Part shown: piece after piece, positions 50,501-59,111 of the stretch
Numbering within the stretch: the first letter of the stretch is position 1
Layout: every line of letters starts with the position of its first letter
Assembly: GCA_009760855.2 (NCBI GenBank)
Contig: WPIO01000118.1
Coordinates: 833,501-897,500, forward strand
Direction of reading: 5' to 3'
DNA from: Cristatella mucedo
Taxonomy: Eukaryota > Bryozoa > Phylactolaemata > Cristatellidae
DNA length: 64,000 nt
Position numbers and translations under genes: made by a program
The notes under the pieces: generated by a model
What the model saw: only the letters and a program-made list of their open reading frames with translations
Databases searched by the model: none
Told to the model about the DNA's origin: nothing

Positions 50501-50887
50501 CTAAAGAGAGCACCACATAATAGACCCGTGTGGTTTTCTGTGAGTCTTTTCTCCATCTCCTATCTGCTAATGCTTATGCTGGTAACTTTAAGGAGGCCAT
50601 GAGACACGCCGCTGGCTGTCACCGGATTTACATTACACGCATCTTGGCTGAGTTCGACTGCGACACGTTTATGCCCGATTTTGAATCAGCCACGTATGAG
50701 AAGATCAGGTAGGGTCGCAGCGCTCGTGCGCAGCCATGCCGAGTGTCGTGCAAAGCTATCGGGCGTCCTGCCGCCCATAGATGCTCGTCGCACTTGCAGT
50801 TTGCCCGAAGTGCCTATCGGCGTGCAGTCGGAGAACAACATCGACTACGTGTACGAGGTGTATGAGTCTCGTGCGGGGGTGCACTAA
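37336..50887 (+). CDS. DHFR: Dihydrofolate reductase, copy B (six exons, complete)
   Basis: Exons are 37336-37437 region end at 37427 (37336-37427), 42339-42388, 42521-42635, 50137-50257, 50593-50708 and 50800-50887, joining in phase to 193 codons. Visible motifs are [26 protein letters not shown] (catalytic Glu and substrate Phe), [26 protein letters not shown] (the folate-binding Arg kept), [25 protein letters not shown] and YVYEVYE. All residues expected for an active enzyme are present, so this copy is the better candidate for the housekeeping DHFR. Introns 1 and 3 are large and full of retroposons. Intron phases and exon lengths match copy A closely, so the two are paralogues from an intron-containing duplication, not a retrocopy. 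Confidence 0.93.
37486..37562 (+). repeat. Tandem duplication in DHFR-B intron 1
   Basis: A unit of about 37 bases with the core GGGGTTAGCCCTTGCCGGCA occurs twice, with ATGGTCGGCT in the first copy and ACGGTCGGCT in the second. Confidence 0.85.
38385..38735 (+). mobile_element. LINE 3' end, coding remnant plus tail
   Basis: The plus strand reads [10 protein letters not shown]-like sequence with frameshift, then [17 protein letters not shown], a stop, the 3' UTR, the terminal hairpin and (ATT)n. It is one of the clearest copies of the protein C-terminus. Confidence 0.8.
38738..38797 (+). mobile_element. SINE family 1 fragment
   Basis: TTTAATGCCCACCGAAAGCA followed by GTGGCGATAGCCGCTAAGAC matches the body of family 1; both ends are missing. 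Confidence 0.55.
38805..40420 (-). mobile_element. CR1/L2-like LINE with reverse-transcriptase remnant
   Basis: In minus-strand order: a reverse-transcriptase block ([20 protein letters not shown], then [15 protein letters not shown] and SGFRANHFT) at about 40100-40330. Next comes a DLLAAFDTI remnant at about 40010, the connection domain [19 protein letters not shown] at about 39240-39290, [14 protein letters not shown], and the tail at 38805-38880. It is interrupted by stops, so no intact protein. Confidence 0.85.
40925..41056 (+). mobile_element. SINE family 1, 5' partial
   Basis: B box AGGTCATGGGTTCGAATC, body TTTATTGCCTGTTGCAAGC and 3' end GTTGAATCAGCCGACC are in order. Confidence 0.7.
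41060..41865 (+). mobile_element. CR1/L2-like LINE 3' half (plus strand)
   Basis: [40 protein letters not shown], then [15 protein letters not shown] in another frame, the 3' UTR and the hairpin tail with (ATT)n. It gives a plus-strand view of the protein that the minus copies encode. Confidence 0.82.
42339..42388 (+). CDS. DHFR: DHFR copy B exon 2
   Basis: Fifty bases between GCTGTGCAG and GTAGGC, encoding [16 protein letters not shown] with the catalytic Glu. Confidence 0.92.
42521..42635 (+). CDS. DHFR: DHFR copy B exon 3
   Basis: It begins after TGTCGTGCAG and encodes [17 protein letters not shown] and [16 protein letters not shown]. Two donors overlap (GTAGGT and GTATAC); the second keeps the reading phase with exon 4, giving a Ser-rich junction. 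Confidence 0.88.
43155..44280 (-). mobile_element. CR1/L2-like LINE, 5'-truncated, in DHFR-B intron 3
   Basis: The left end is the reversed hairpin tail (GATAAAGCACCCTCAGATAA). On the minus strand follow AWNSLP- and [19 protein letters not shown]-type segments, [20 protein letters not shown], and a front end near 44280. Confidence 0.82.
44537..44692 (-). mobile_element. SINE family 1, diverged copy
   Basis: TTAGCTGACCCAACAGCCTT, CACCACTGCTTGCAATGGGC and the B box GACTCGAACCCACGACC are in reverse order. Confidence 0.72.
45175..47490 (-). mobile_element. CR1/L2-like LINE, the longest copy, with nested tail insert
   Basis: On the minus strand the right end has an endonuclease-end signature ([12 protein letters not shown]) at about 47300. 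Then comes a reverse-transcriptase start ([20 protein letters not shown]) near 46640 and the SYNSLKS-type connection to about 45600. A second LINE 3' tail with (AAT)n lies at 45505-45570. The copy is decayed by stops. It is the only one reaching the endonuclease domain. Confidence 0.78.
47527..47568. repeat. (AC)n microsatellite
   Basis: Twenty-one uninterrupted AC units. Confidence 0.95.
47729..47865 (+). mobile_element. SINE family 2, best full-length copy
   Basis: GCCGAGCTGGTTTGGTCTAG and AGCGGTTAAGGTGCTCGCCC give the A box region; GGTCGTGGGCTCGAGCCCC is the B box. The 3' part GTGAAGCGCCTGAATAGAG, ATTAAGTTCTCTTAGGGCGC and TATATAAAT copies the LINE tail. This copy is suitable as the family reference. 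Confidence 0.92.
48265..49110 (-). mobile_element. CR1/L2-like LINE, interrupted by a second tail
   Basis: The minus strand gives [33 protein letters not shown] and a stop, and [21 protein letters not shown] upstream. At 48712-48772 an (AAT)n plus about 50 bases of LINE tail is inserted in the same orientation. Confidence 0.82.
49111..49823. other. Intronic sequence of DHFR-B, nothing recognised
   Basis: Contains a short TATATATA run near 49220. No other feature was recognised. Confidence 0.4.
49832..50015 (+). mobile_element. SPIN-type hAT MITE with target duplication
   Basis: The 184-base element starts CAGCCGTTCTCAACCTGTGG and ends GGAAGGTTGAGAACCACTG, giving inverted termini. Inside are the hallmark words GGGTCG, CGACCCCTTTGGGGGTCGAA, CGACCCTTTCTCAAGGATCG, AAGACCATCGG and GGTTGGGGGTCGCCACAACA. 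These match the non-autonomous SPIN (Space Invader) hAT family as I know it. The flanks read TTTTAGGT (49824-49831) and TGTTAGGT (50016-50023), an 8-base target duplication with one mismatch. It lies about 120 bases upstream of the acceptor of DHFR-B exon 4. Confidence 0.93.
50137..50257 (+). CDS. DHFR: DHFR copy B exon 4
   Basis: After TTTTTCTTGCAG it encodes [17 protein letters not shown] and [14 protein letters not shown], ending in phase 0 at the donor GTAGGC. It is 121 bases, equal to copy A. Confidence 0.93.
50593..50708 (+). CDS. DHFR: DHFR copy B exon 5
   Basis: It encodes [16 protein letters not shown] and [10 protein letters not shown], ending YEKI plus two bases at GTAGGG. The acceptor (ACTTTAAG) has a weak pyrimidine tract, but phase and homology fix it. 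Confidence 0.9.
50800..50887 (+). CDS. DHFR: DHFR copy B exon 6 and stop
   Basis: The acceptor is CACTTGCAG. The exon encodes [16 protein letters not shown] and [12 protein letters not shown] with TAA. Confidence 0.93.
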
Positions 50888-51486
50888 GCAAGGCCACCGC
50901 AGCACAGGACAGTGCGACAACGCAGGACAGTGCGACACAGCGCCGTGGCTGCTGTTCGTTCTTCGTCTGTACCTTGTCTACTGCCACCGCTGCTTCTGCT
51001 GGGCAGCATCCACTCACATTGTCTCAGTCAGGCCACAGCTCGTGGAAGCCGTTGGTGCACATACACCTGTCTTGCCGTACGTGGCCTCAGGAGCGACCTC
51101 GGCTCGAGGTCAAATTCTTATTGTATTTGAAAAGAAAAGTAACAATGAACGAGCCGTCGATTCATTTGACTAATACTGACCTTTGACCTGGCAATTGGTA
51201 TGGGCAGCTCTTGGTTGTGGCTTGTTTCGTAGGGCTGACGACATGCGGAGCACATCGGCTGCTGGAGTGAGGCTGTACCTGCTTGTCATCTACGCTCGCT
51301 TGCTGTAGTTTGCATTATCTGTTTTGGCTGCTCCGAGCCACTCGATAAGCCGTGAGCCCCGTTGCCGAACGTGGCAGTCACTCAGCACTGCTGTAGGCTG
51401 CCCTATCAGCTTTGACCCGGCCATGACCCTGCAACAATTTTTCCTGACCTTGCCCTGCTCGAGTCGTGGTGCCAGCCTTTGCCTGC
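50888..51486. other. 3' flank of DHFR-B
   Basis: No further exon was recognised. A direct repeat of ACAGTGCGACA sits at 50906-50940. Confidence 0.4.
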
Positions 51487-51645
51487 TCAGAGGTAAGGTG
51501 CTTGTTCTTCACGACTCAGGTCATGGGTTCGAGTCCTGAAGTGGGCGATTCTATATTGCCGAGTGCAAGTGGTGATGATGGCCTTAAAGGACCTTCTGCC
51601 ACTCTATAAATGAGGTTGTTGAATCAGCCAAGCTCATTTTTTTAT
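51487..51645 (+). mobile_element. SINE family 1, diverged copy
   Basis: GGTAAGGTGCTTGTTC, B box GGTCATGGGTTCGAGTCC, then CCACTCTATAAATGAGGTTG and TTGAATCAGCCAAGC. Confidence 0.75.
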
Positions 51646-52289
51646 CCAACATGGGTGAACTGCAACATTTTCTGTCTGTGTAAAGCGAAAGAAGACATGC
51701 ATGTTTACTTAAGATGGTCAAACTGTGAGGGCTTTTTGTTAATTTTCTGTGATGAGTTAAGACCTAAAAGTCTTGAAGTTTGACCCACGTGATTTGTAAT
51801 GAATAATTATTCCTGATGATGGCAAGGTTTGCGCCCACCACCTTTATTTAGCAGACTTTGCAAGAGCTTTTCTACTGACCTACATCGGCAGCACATGAGC
51901 AGGTGGTAACACCTTGACTGTGGAACTTGCTTCCACAATTCTTACGCAACGACAACTACTCTCCTACTGCCGACTATGGCTCATCCTTTTCAGTGGTCCT
52001 GAGCTGCTACTTTCATGCTTCTCACTACCTTAACTGCTCTCCTGACTCTGCTATGCTTCACACTTTTTCTTTGTTGCGTGAGACGAAGTCTGTTGGCTAC
52101 CGATTGCATACCGAAAGCCGCTTAGGCTGTGAGTGGGCTACACAAAACTCCTGCGTAAAATGCCCACAGTCTTTTGTGGAGTTACAGACGGAGATACATA
52201 CATGCATCATTCGAATCCCTATATGTAAGCTCGCACAGTCACTTTTGCAGTTCATTTTCTTTAAGGCAGTATTTTACTTGCCCTAACAT
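51646..52289. other. Unassigned sequence between DHFR-B and PMM
   Basis: I looked here for a terminal PMM exon on the minus strand and found none. Confidence 0.4.
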
Positions 52290-53090
52290 AGCTGGATAAC
52301 TAGACATCAATGCCAAAATCAGGACTTGCTTTGACAAGGATACAACAGCCAAACTAGTTAATGCGTTAGCAGCATCGTGTCTAGATTACTGCAATTCTCA
52401 TCGATGCCTGTGCCCTAGATTGGCTGCAACTGGTGCACAACTCAGCAGCCCATGTCGTCTTCAGCATAGCTGCCACATCTCACCACGTCTGTGAGAGCTT
52501 CACTGGCTCTCTGTCAAGCATCAAATCGACTTCAAAATCCTCTGTGGTGTAAGGGTCTTGGCACCCGCTTGCACCAACCTATCTGTCCTATCTCTTATCT
52601 TTCGGCGAACTCCACTCACCACCACTGCTCTGCTTCCAAGTGTATTTCAGTGCCACATTGAATTAAAATCTTTTTGTGATGGGCCGGTCAATTCCTTTTC
52701 ACCAAAAGTCTGGAACTTGCTTCCAGCTTCTGTCACTACAAGCAATAACTTGACATAATTTTAGAGTCAGCTGCAGACGAACCTAATCAGCTCATATTTA
52801 CTTTCGCCCTAGCGAGCTTGTCTCTTTTTGTTCCTGTATGGTTTTCATGCTTACCTGTAAATTATTCGTAAATGTTACTAACCAGGGGTCATACTAAACT
52901 GTAGTTATGAGTGCCTTCTTGTGTGCTTTTTATGCTTGTCTAAACATGATACTGCTCATGTCAGTAACCCTTCGTTGTTGCTTCTCGTCACGTGTTAAGT
53001 GTCTGCATAGCGATGAAGTTCTCCTAAAGCGCTATACTAACAAATCATTGCTATTACTATTATTATTATTATTATTATTATAACTTATAT
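52290..53090 (+). mobile_element. Old LINE fragment (plus strand)
   Basis: Remnants are recognisable: GTGTCTAGATTACTGCAATT (encoding DYCN), CTTCACTGGCTCTCTGTCAA (LHWLSV), CTGGAACTTGCTTCC, then the 3' UTR and an (ATT)n tail at 53050-53080. It is more diverged than the other LINE copies. Confidence 0.65.
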
Positions 53091-53714
53091 ACCTCATCTC
53101 TTTTATATCATTAAGTATTTGGCTCCTTGCACTTTCCTACAGTGTTGTTAGCACTGTGTATACAGTTTGCTAGCACTGTGGCTAGAGGCAGGTAAGAGCT
53201 AAAATTTATCGTAGCTGTAGGCCAGCCGATGCCTGCCTCCCGTCATTGTTTTTATCATGCAAACTGGTACATCGATAATGTCAGCAGAGAGAGTGATTCA
53301 ATTTTACCATAAAGTAAATGCTGGCATGACATACAACTGGTCTTAATCGCTACTGCCCGTACTTGCTGCATACTGAGCCAAGGTAACGTGGCACACAGAG
53401 TATTCTCAATAAATGACTGGAAGGGCAACCGGCGCTCGGCTCAGCACTCAGCCACCAATCAGCACTGGAACCGAGCCTGATTGGCCCACCGGTCTGTGGC
53501 TAAGGTTGGCACTCCATTAATGGCTGCACCAGTGTTCCCCCCTGACTGCCGTTCAGCAAGGAACAGCTCCCTACAGAGGAAAGTCCTTGTACTCTTTTTG
53601 AAATATTTCTCGGACTTGTTTCTTCGTATCGTCGGGTCCTGTCACTTTGTGTCCGCTCACTCTTGGATCTTTGTATATCTCATGATCGGTTCCTCCCTAG
53701 AACAATGAAGCGAA

Positions 53715-54625
53715 ATGCGATCAACATAATAATAATAAGAATAATAAATACATTTGTAAAGCACCCTCAGAAAAACAGGTCTCTTTCTAGGCAGTTTACA
53801 TTTGCTGTTAACGAAGTATGATCAAATGGTTGATGGTAACATCGACATGTCAGCAAGCATAATATATATATAATTCATTTGTATGGCGCCCTAAGAGAAC
53901 TTAATCTCTATTCAGCAGCTTCACATATGCCTTTCGGGGCTCGAGCCCATGACCTCAGCCAGACCTTGGTCGGGGCGAGAACCTTCACCGCTGGGTCAAA
54001 CCAGCTCGGCGAACATGGTTAGAGATGACACGCACAGTAACGTGCAGTGTCGTAAACACACAAAGGACGAATCGCAAGGACCCACCAAATGCTGATTAAA
54101 AGGTGCGTTTTAGCTTTCTTTTTAAATGTCATGTCAGGGGGTGTCGTGACGTCAATCGGGATTGAGTTCCAGGCTTTGGCAGCATACGAACTCAAGGCAC
54201 GATCTCAAAAGGATTTGAGGTTAGTTTGAGGCACAGCTAAGAGATTTGAGTCAGTGCAGTAGGTGGTACGATGCCTAGCCTGACATGAGCCAAAGAATGA
54301 AGGGACCTGAAAGTGAGTGACATAACCTTGAAGTCGATACGTGGCTTGATTGGGAGCCAGTGCAGGTTGGTAAGATTTGTGATGTAGCAATTGCTCTGCT
54401 CACGACAGACAAGCCGAGCTGCAGAGTTTTGCACCTACAGTAAGCTTACTGTAAGCGCCCGATTGCACAGGCCGGTAGACCAGCAAGCATTGAGTTATAG
54501 AAGTCAAGCCTTGATGTAATAAAATCGAACAATTTCGTTGTAATATCCTTGTCTAAGCAGGCCCGATTTTTGCAATGTCACGTAGCTAAAAGTATGCAGA
54601 CTTGACTGAAAGACTTGACTCGAGA
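53715..54625 (-). mobile_element. CR1/L2-like LINE with nested SINE
   Basis: It begins (AAT)n and the reversed hairpin tail near 53755. On the minus strand the connection domain gives NLHWLPIKPRIDFKVMSLTF at about 54310-54370. It is broken by the SINE at 53872-54010. Confidence 0.8.
53872..54010 (-). mobile_element. SINE family 2 nested in LINE
   Basis: ATTCATTTGTATGGCGCCCT through GGGCTCGAGCCCATGACC to CAAACCAGCTCGGCG, nearly full length with small indels. Confidence 0.88.
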
Positions 54626-54799
54626 AGGAACTGGTGAAGCGTGTCCCTAATACTGACCGACTTATCTCATTACCTGTATGCCCTCCCTGATGGCTTTTAG
54701 ATGCTAAAATTGGTCCTAGCCAAGCAGCTTTTATGCAAATGAGTTTCACAGTGAGTACAACAACCAGCTCATAACATACTGCAGCATGTATACATATAT

Positions 54800-55620
54800 G
54801 TAGAATAAAATATCGCAAGACGCTCTAAGCAAACTTGATCTCCTTATAGGTTCTTTACTCATGCTGGAAAGAATGCGAGTCAAATGATAAATGATACCGC
54901 TCGTGGCTCCGGAATCCATAAGCATATGGCAGACAATTCACGCAAGAGCAAACCCCGTGAAAAATAGGTGGGCGTTTTAGCCTTGAGGCGTACTCAAGTC
55001 AGGGAAGTCGAGGTCACGTACAGGCTTTCAGAACATGAAAGCTGAATGCGTCGTCGGTGGCGAAGATAAAAGACCGAAACCAGACCGTAGCCATGGTATG
55101 ATAGGAAGCCCGAGGAGTAAGTAATTCTCGTGGATTATCGGATCGAGAGATTGGGAGTACCTAGACGTGAGTGGCGGAATCTTCAATTCAATATTGATTC
55201 TCGATGAGGAATCAGTGCCCGGCGGTGACAAGAGGTGTAATATGGCAGTAACAACGTTTGTGGACGAGCGTAGCTGCAGAACTTTGCCCAAATTTAAAGC
55301 TCTTATTCTACAGGCAGATACACAAATTTACGAGATGGCAGTAGAAGTCGTCAAAGACGCAGGGACCAAATTTTTGTAGTATTCACAGCTAAACAGGCCC
55401 GAGCTTTTGCGTATGGTACATAACAGCCTAAAGTTGGCAGAATGCAGGCATATATAAGGTAGAAGGTTGTCAGAGACTTGGCTGGATCTGACGTCATGAA
55501 GCGAGCGGGACTACGTCAGTCCTGATGCTAAAGTAAATATGCTGGCTGAGCCAATTTTGAGGGTAAGTATTGCCATTTTCCTGAATAACAAGGTTTCTTG
55601 TCACTACTTTCTGTAGCTCA
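54800..55620 (-). mobile_element. Old LINE fragment (minus strand)
   Basis: The LINE 3' gene order is visible at low identity: GACGCTCTAAGCAAACTTGA (tail), CAGAACTTTGCCCAA and GGCAGAATGCAGGC. It is heavily mutated. Confidence 0.5.
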
Positions 55621-55659
55621 ATGTCCACCTTCTAGCTTATCAGCTGACCACATATCGAA

Positions 55660-55795
55660 GTGCTTGGCCCAGTGGTTAAGGTGCTTGCCCCCGACTGAGG
55701 TCGTGGGCTCGAGTTCCGCGGTATATGTGAAGCGCCTGAATAGAGATTTAAGTTCTCTTAGGGCGCTATACAAACAAATTATGTTATTATATTTG
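55660..55795 (+). mobile_element. SINE family 2
   Basis: CTTGGCCCAGTGGTTAAGGT, GAGGTCGTGGGCTCGAGTTC and GTTCTCTTAGGGCGCTATAC in order. The tRNA 5' end is of the same variant as the copy at 21856. Confidence 0.85.
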
Positions 55796-55959
55796 AATCT
55801 GGGAAGATAACAAGCTCTCTAGATGACCCGCCATTCTCCTTAGATTGGCTGCTCTGCATAATACTATATTCAATTTTATAATGTATTATAACATACTATG
55901 TTATATGTCTTTGATTTGTTCCTGCATCATTCAAAACGGCTTCTGTCGAACGCCCATTA

Positions 55960-56235
55960 AAAAGTCGACAGTAGACCAAGAAAACACTGGCCAGTGTCTC
56001 ACCGAGTCCTAATGGCTGTTTCAATCAAAGCGGAGGCAGCCAAGCTGGTCCATGCAATTGAATCATCTAGCCTAGACTTTATTCTGCAACTCGCTGCGTA
56101 AAAGTCTTCCTGCCATTGCAATACTAACTGTACAGTTGATGGAAAACTCGGCAGCTAAGCTCGTCTGTGTGAAAGTTGCAACCTCCACATTAAGACACTT
56201 CTCGCCGACCAGCACTCAAGCAACGTACTGACTTC
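55960..56235 (+). mobile_element. Old LINE fragment
   Basis: AGCCAAGCTGGTCCATGCA, TTATTCTGCAACTCGCTGC and ACACTTCTCGCCGACCAGCA match, at low identity, the LINE segment seen at 41170-41345. Confidence 0.5.
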
Positions 56236-56244
56236 ATGGTAAAA

Positions 56245-56420
56245 AAAATCCTAGCTGATTAAACAGCCTCTTTTTGTATAGCGACAGAAGAGCCTTTACG
56301 GCTATCACCATCGCTTGCAGTGGCGATAAAGAATCGCCCACCGCAGGAATCGAACCCACGACCTCGAGACCGAGGTCGTGAAAGCAATCGCCTTACCTAG
56401 TGTGCCATCACGGCTCACCA
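56245..56420 (-). mobile_element. SINE family 1, near full length
   Basis: From TCCTAGCTGATTAAACAGCC to GTGCCATCACGGCTCACC. Body and B box are intact. Confidence 0.9.
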
Positions 56421-56721
56421 AGTAACTCAACTTTTAGTTCCCTTGACAATAATAACAATAATTGAAACAGCAGTGAAATTTGTAAAGCGCCTTAGGAGAT
56501 CTAAATATCTTTCTAGGCCCTCTGATGAAGGAAGCGTGCAAGCGAGTGGAAATTTAAGCCACGACTTTCAGCACTGGGCTGGATGAAAGGCAAAGTTAAT
56601 TTCGATAGCTGAAATCAGTTGAGCTCTGGCTCCACCATCGTCCTAGACATTCAGCTTGCCATCAGACAGAGCGTTGCCATGCAGAGCGTTCTCTTACACT
56701 AGACAAAACTTACTGGCTCAC

Positions 56722-56829
56722 ATTTATCGCCAAAGAAGTGGATGTTCTCGAAGCCATCGGCGTCGATGTGGTCTAGGCAGTAGCGCTTGTTCCAACCTCG
56801 GGGATATACGTCAAAGCTGATTTGTCCGC
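56722..56829 (-). CDS. PMM2: PMM exon 7
   Basis: After CTTTTTTATAG it encodes [19 protein letters not shown] and [10 protein letters not shown], ending one base into a codon at GTGAGC. If the donor is skipped, a stop follows eight codons later. Confidence 0.9.
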
Positions 56830-59066
56830 CTATAAAAAAGAAATGCTACCGCAACTTGCGGCAGCGGATTCGCGTTTCCTAGGGAACGTCGCACAGTGCC
56901 CCTGGGTCTTAGCCCAGGGTAAGGTGCTCTTCTACGCCTGGGACGTGGATTCGAGTCCTGCTGCGGTTGATCTTCAATTGACCACTGTAAGCGGTTTTGA
57001 TAGCTGTGAAGGGTCTTCTGCCGCTATGCAAGTGAGGCTGTTAAATCAGCCATGAGCTCTTTCCGCTTGCCAGGTTTTCCAACTTGCCTTCCCCGTACGC
57101 CTTGACCTCAAGACTTTGTTTGCAACAACCTTTGGTTTTGGAGTAGTACGGAAGTCCAGCAAGAAACTACGCACGTCACACTTTTCTTAGACATCGCCCT
57201 CCACCTTTTAGACAACTTGCCTCTTTTGCTTTGATGGACGCGCCGAGCAGCCCACATCGCCCGTCACTTGAAATTTCATAAAAGTCTCATTGCCGAGACT
57301 CGCTACCATTGGTCAGCTAGGCATTCAGAGAGTGTCAGCGAGAGATCGGCCGCAGCGTCTGTCTGACGTACCGATACTCGCAGATTCATTTGGGTCGAGG
57401 AGAAGCGCACAAATCCAGTACGAGTAAAGTATTAATTTAACATTTTTTTTCGCGTCACCGGCGTCCTTTTCGTTACGGCGCCGGATAGCTCATTTAAATA
57501 AATAAAATAAATAAATACTAGCTGATTTAACAGCCTCTTTTTGTATAGCGACAGAAGAGCCTTGACGGCTATCACCACCGCTTGCAGTGGCGATAAAGAA
57601 TCGCCCACCACAGGATTTGAACCCACGACCTCGGTCGTGAAAAGCAACCGCCTTACCTAGTGAGCCATTACGGCTCACCATTTGACAAGAGCCACGACGT
57701 AAAGTTTGTGCTACCCGGGCGTAGGCAAAAAGGAACACAGATTGTGAGACAAACTTGTTCGATTTCCGTGCACGTGCTCGACCCAACAGAAGGTACGAGC
57801 ACTGTGCGGCGGCAGATATGGAACGTTTGGGCGGCAGGCCGATACTGGCCGATAGGTAGGTGGATACCACGTGACCGCCAAATTCGAGAGTCGTAGCGAA
57901 TCGTGGAATGCTGGATTTTTCGTGGAGTGTTAAACAAAAGTTGAGGGAAAAGCAAATGCGCACAGTGCGACATCTCAAGCATAAGCATCGCACGGGCATA
58001 GATAGCTGCACACCAAGAGAAATCGCGAGGGTGAGACAGCTTTCCGGTAATGGCGGCTACCGGTGGCGAGTAAGCACTGCGGAATAAAACGAGAGTACAT
58101 AATAGGACGAATTGTCGCGGCGCGTTTCCATAGATGGTACGCTTGCAGCAAAATTCTGGAGCTATGCCCAACGGCGCTGAAACGCGTCCCGAAAGAAGGG
58201 ACGTCTGCTGGGCCGCGCAGCGTCGAGCCACGACCCTCGATAACAAGATGAGTGCTCGCTCCTGCGATACACGTCTGTGATGTTTTACTGTGAATGCGAT
58301 TAAGCTTGCATATATGTCAAACTTCACGCTCGTGCTGCTAAATGGCTGTTTCTTTCACCTTCCGAGGGGCCCGTAGCACACGCCACGTCGGTGGGAAGCG
58401 GCCGGAAGTAGAAGTAGGCTAGCTTTCGGACGAAACGATCGGCCACTCGGGTCCTTCTACTCGGGAAAAAATTGGGGTGCCCCGCACTCCTGCCTTCAAG
58501 GCCATAAAGAGTGGGTGGAGTAAAGCGGATCAGCGCAAAAGCAACGTCGTGGCAGCAGGGCGGAGGCGTAGCGTGGGTGCTTCAAAGCTTTCATCTCGAA
58601 TCTTAAGTAGCGACAAGAGAAAGGACATTCTGCAATTGATACAGTACAGAACGGCTACGGTACAGCTCCCGCTAGAGTGAACGAATGCCTTTCCATGCTT
58701 TGGCATTTGCTTTTTACCTTTCGTGTACACAAGTCCGGCGTCGCTGAATCGATTGCTCAGCGCGTTGATGAACTCTTCTCGCACGCGATGTTCCTGCGGG
58801 CAGAAATGGAATTTCATCAAGTAAAAGCGCCGTCGGCTTAAAGCGAGACCCTCATAGCGGCCATGGCATCGCTGCTGGCCTTTGCCAGCTCCAAACGTCC
58901 CTCACCTTGTCGTAAGCAATAAAAACATCTCTTTCCTCGGCGCTGAGGGTCCTGCCGCTCGGACAGATGTTTACAAGTCCTGTCTTCAATTCGATGAATT
59001 GCGCCCTAAGTTCGAGTTCAACTGACTTTGTATTGGCTGGCGAAGGACCCGTATCCAGACGAAAGC

Positions 59067-59111
<45 letters not shown>

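Noticed and set aside
57668-58327. 219-codon minus-strand frame
   Set aside because: It lies in PMM intron 6, starts inside an antisense SINE edge, and has no recognised domain.
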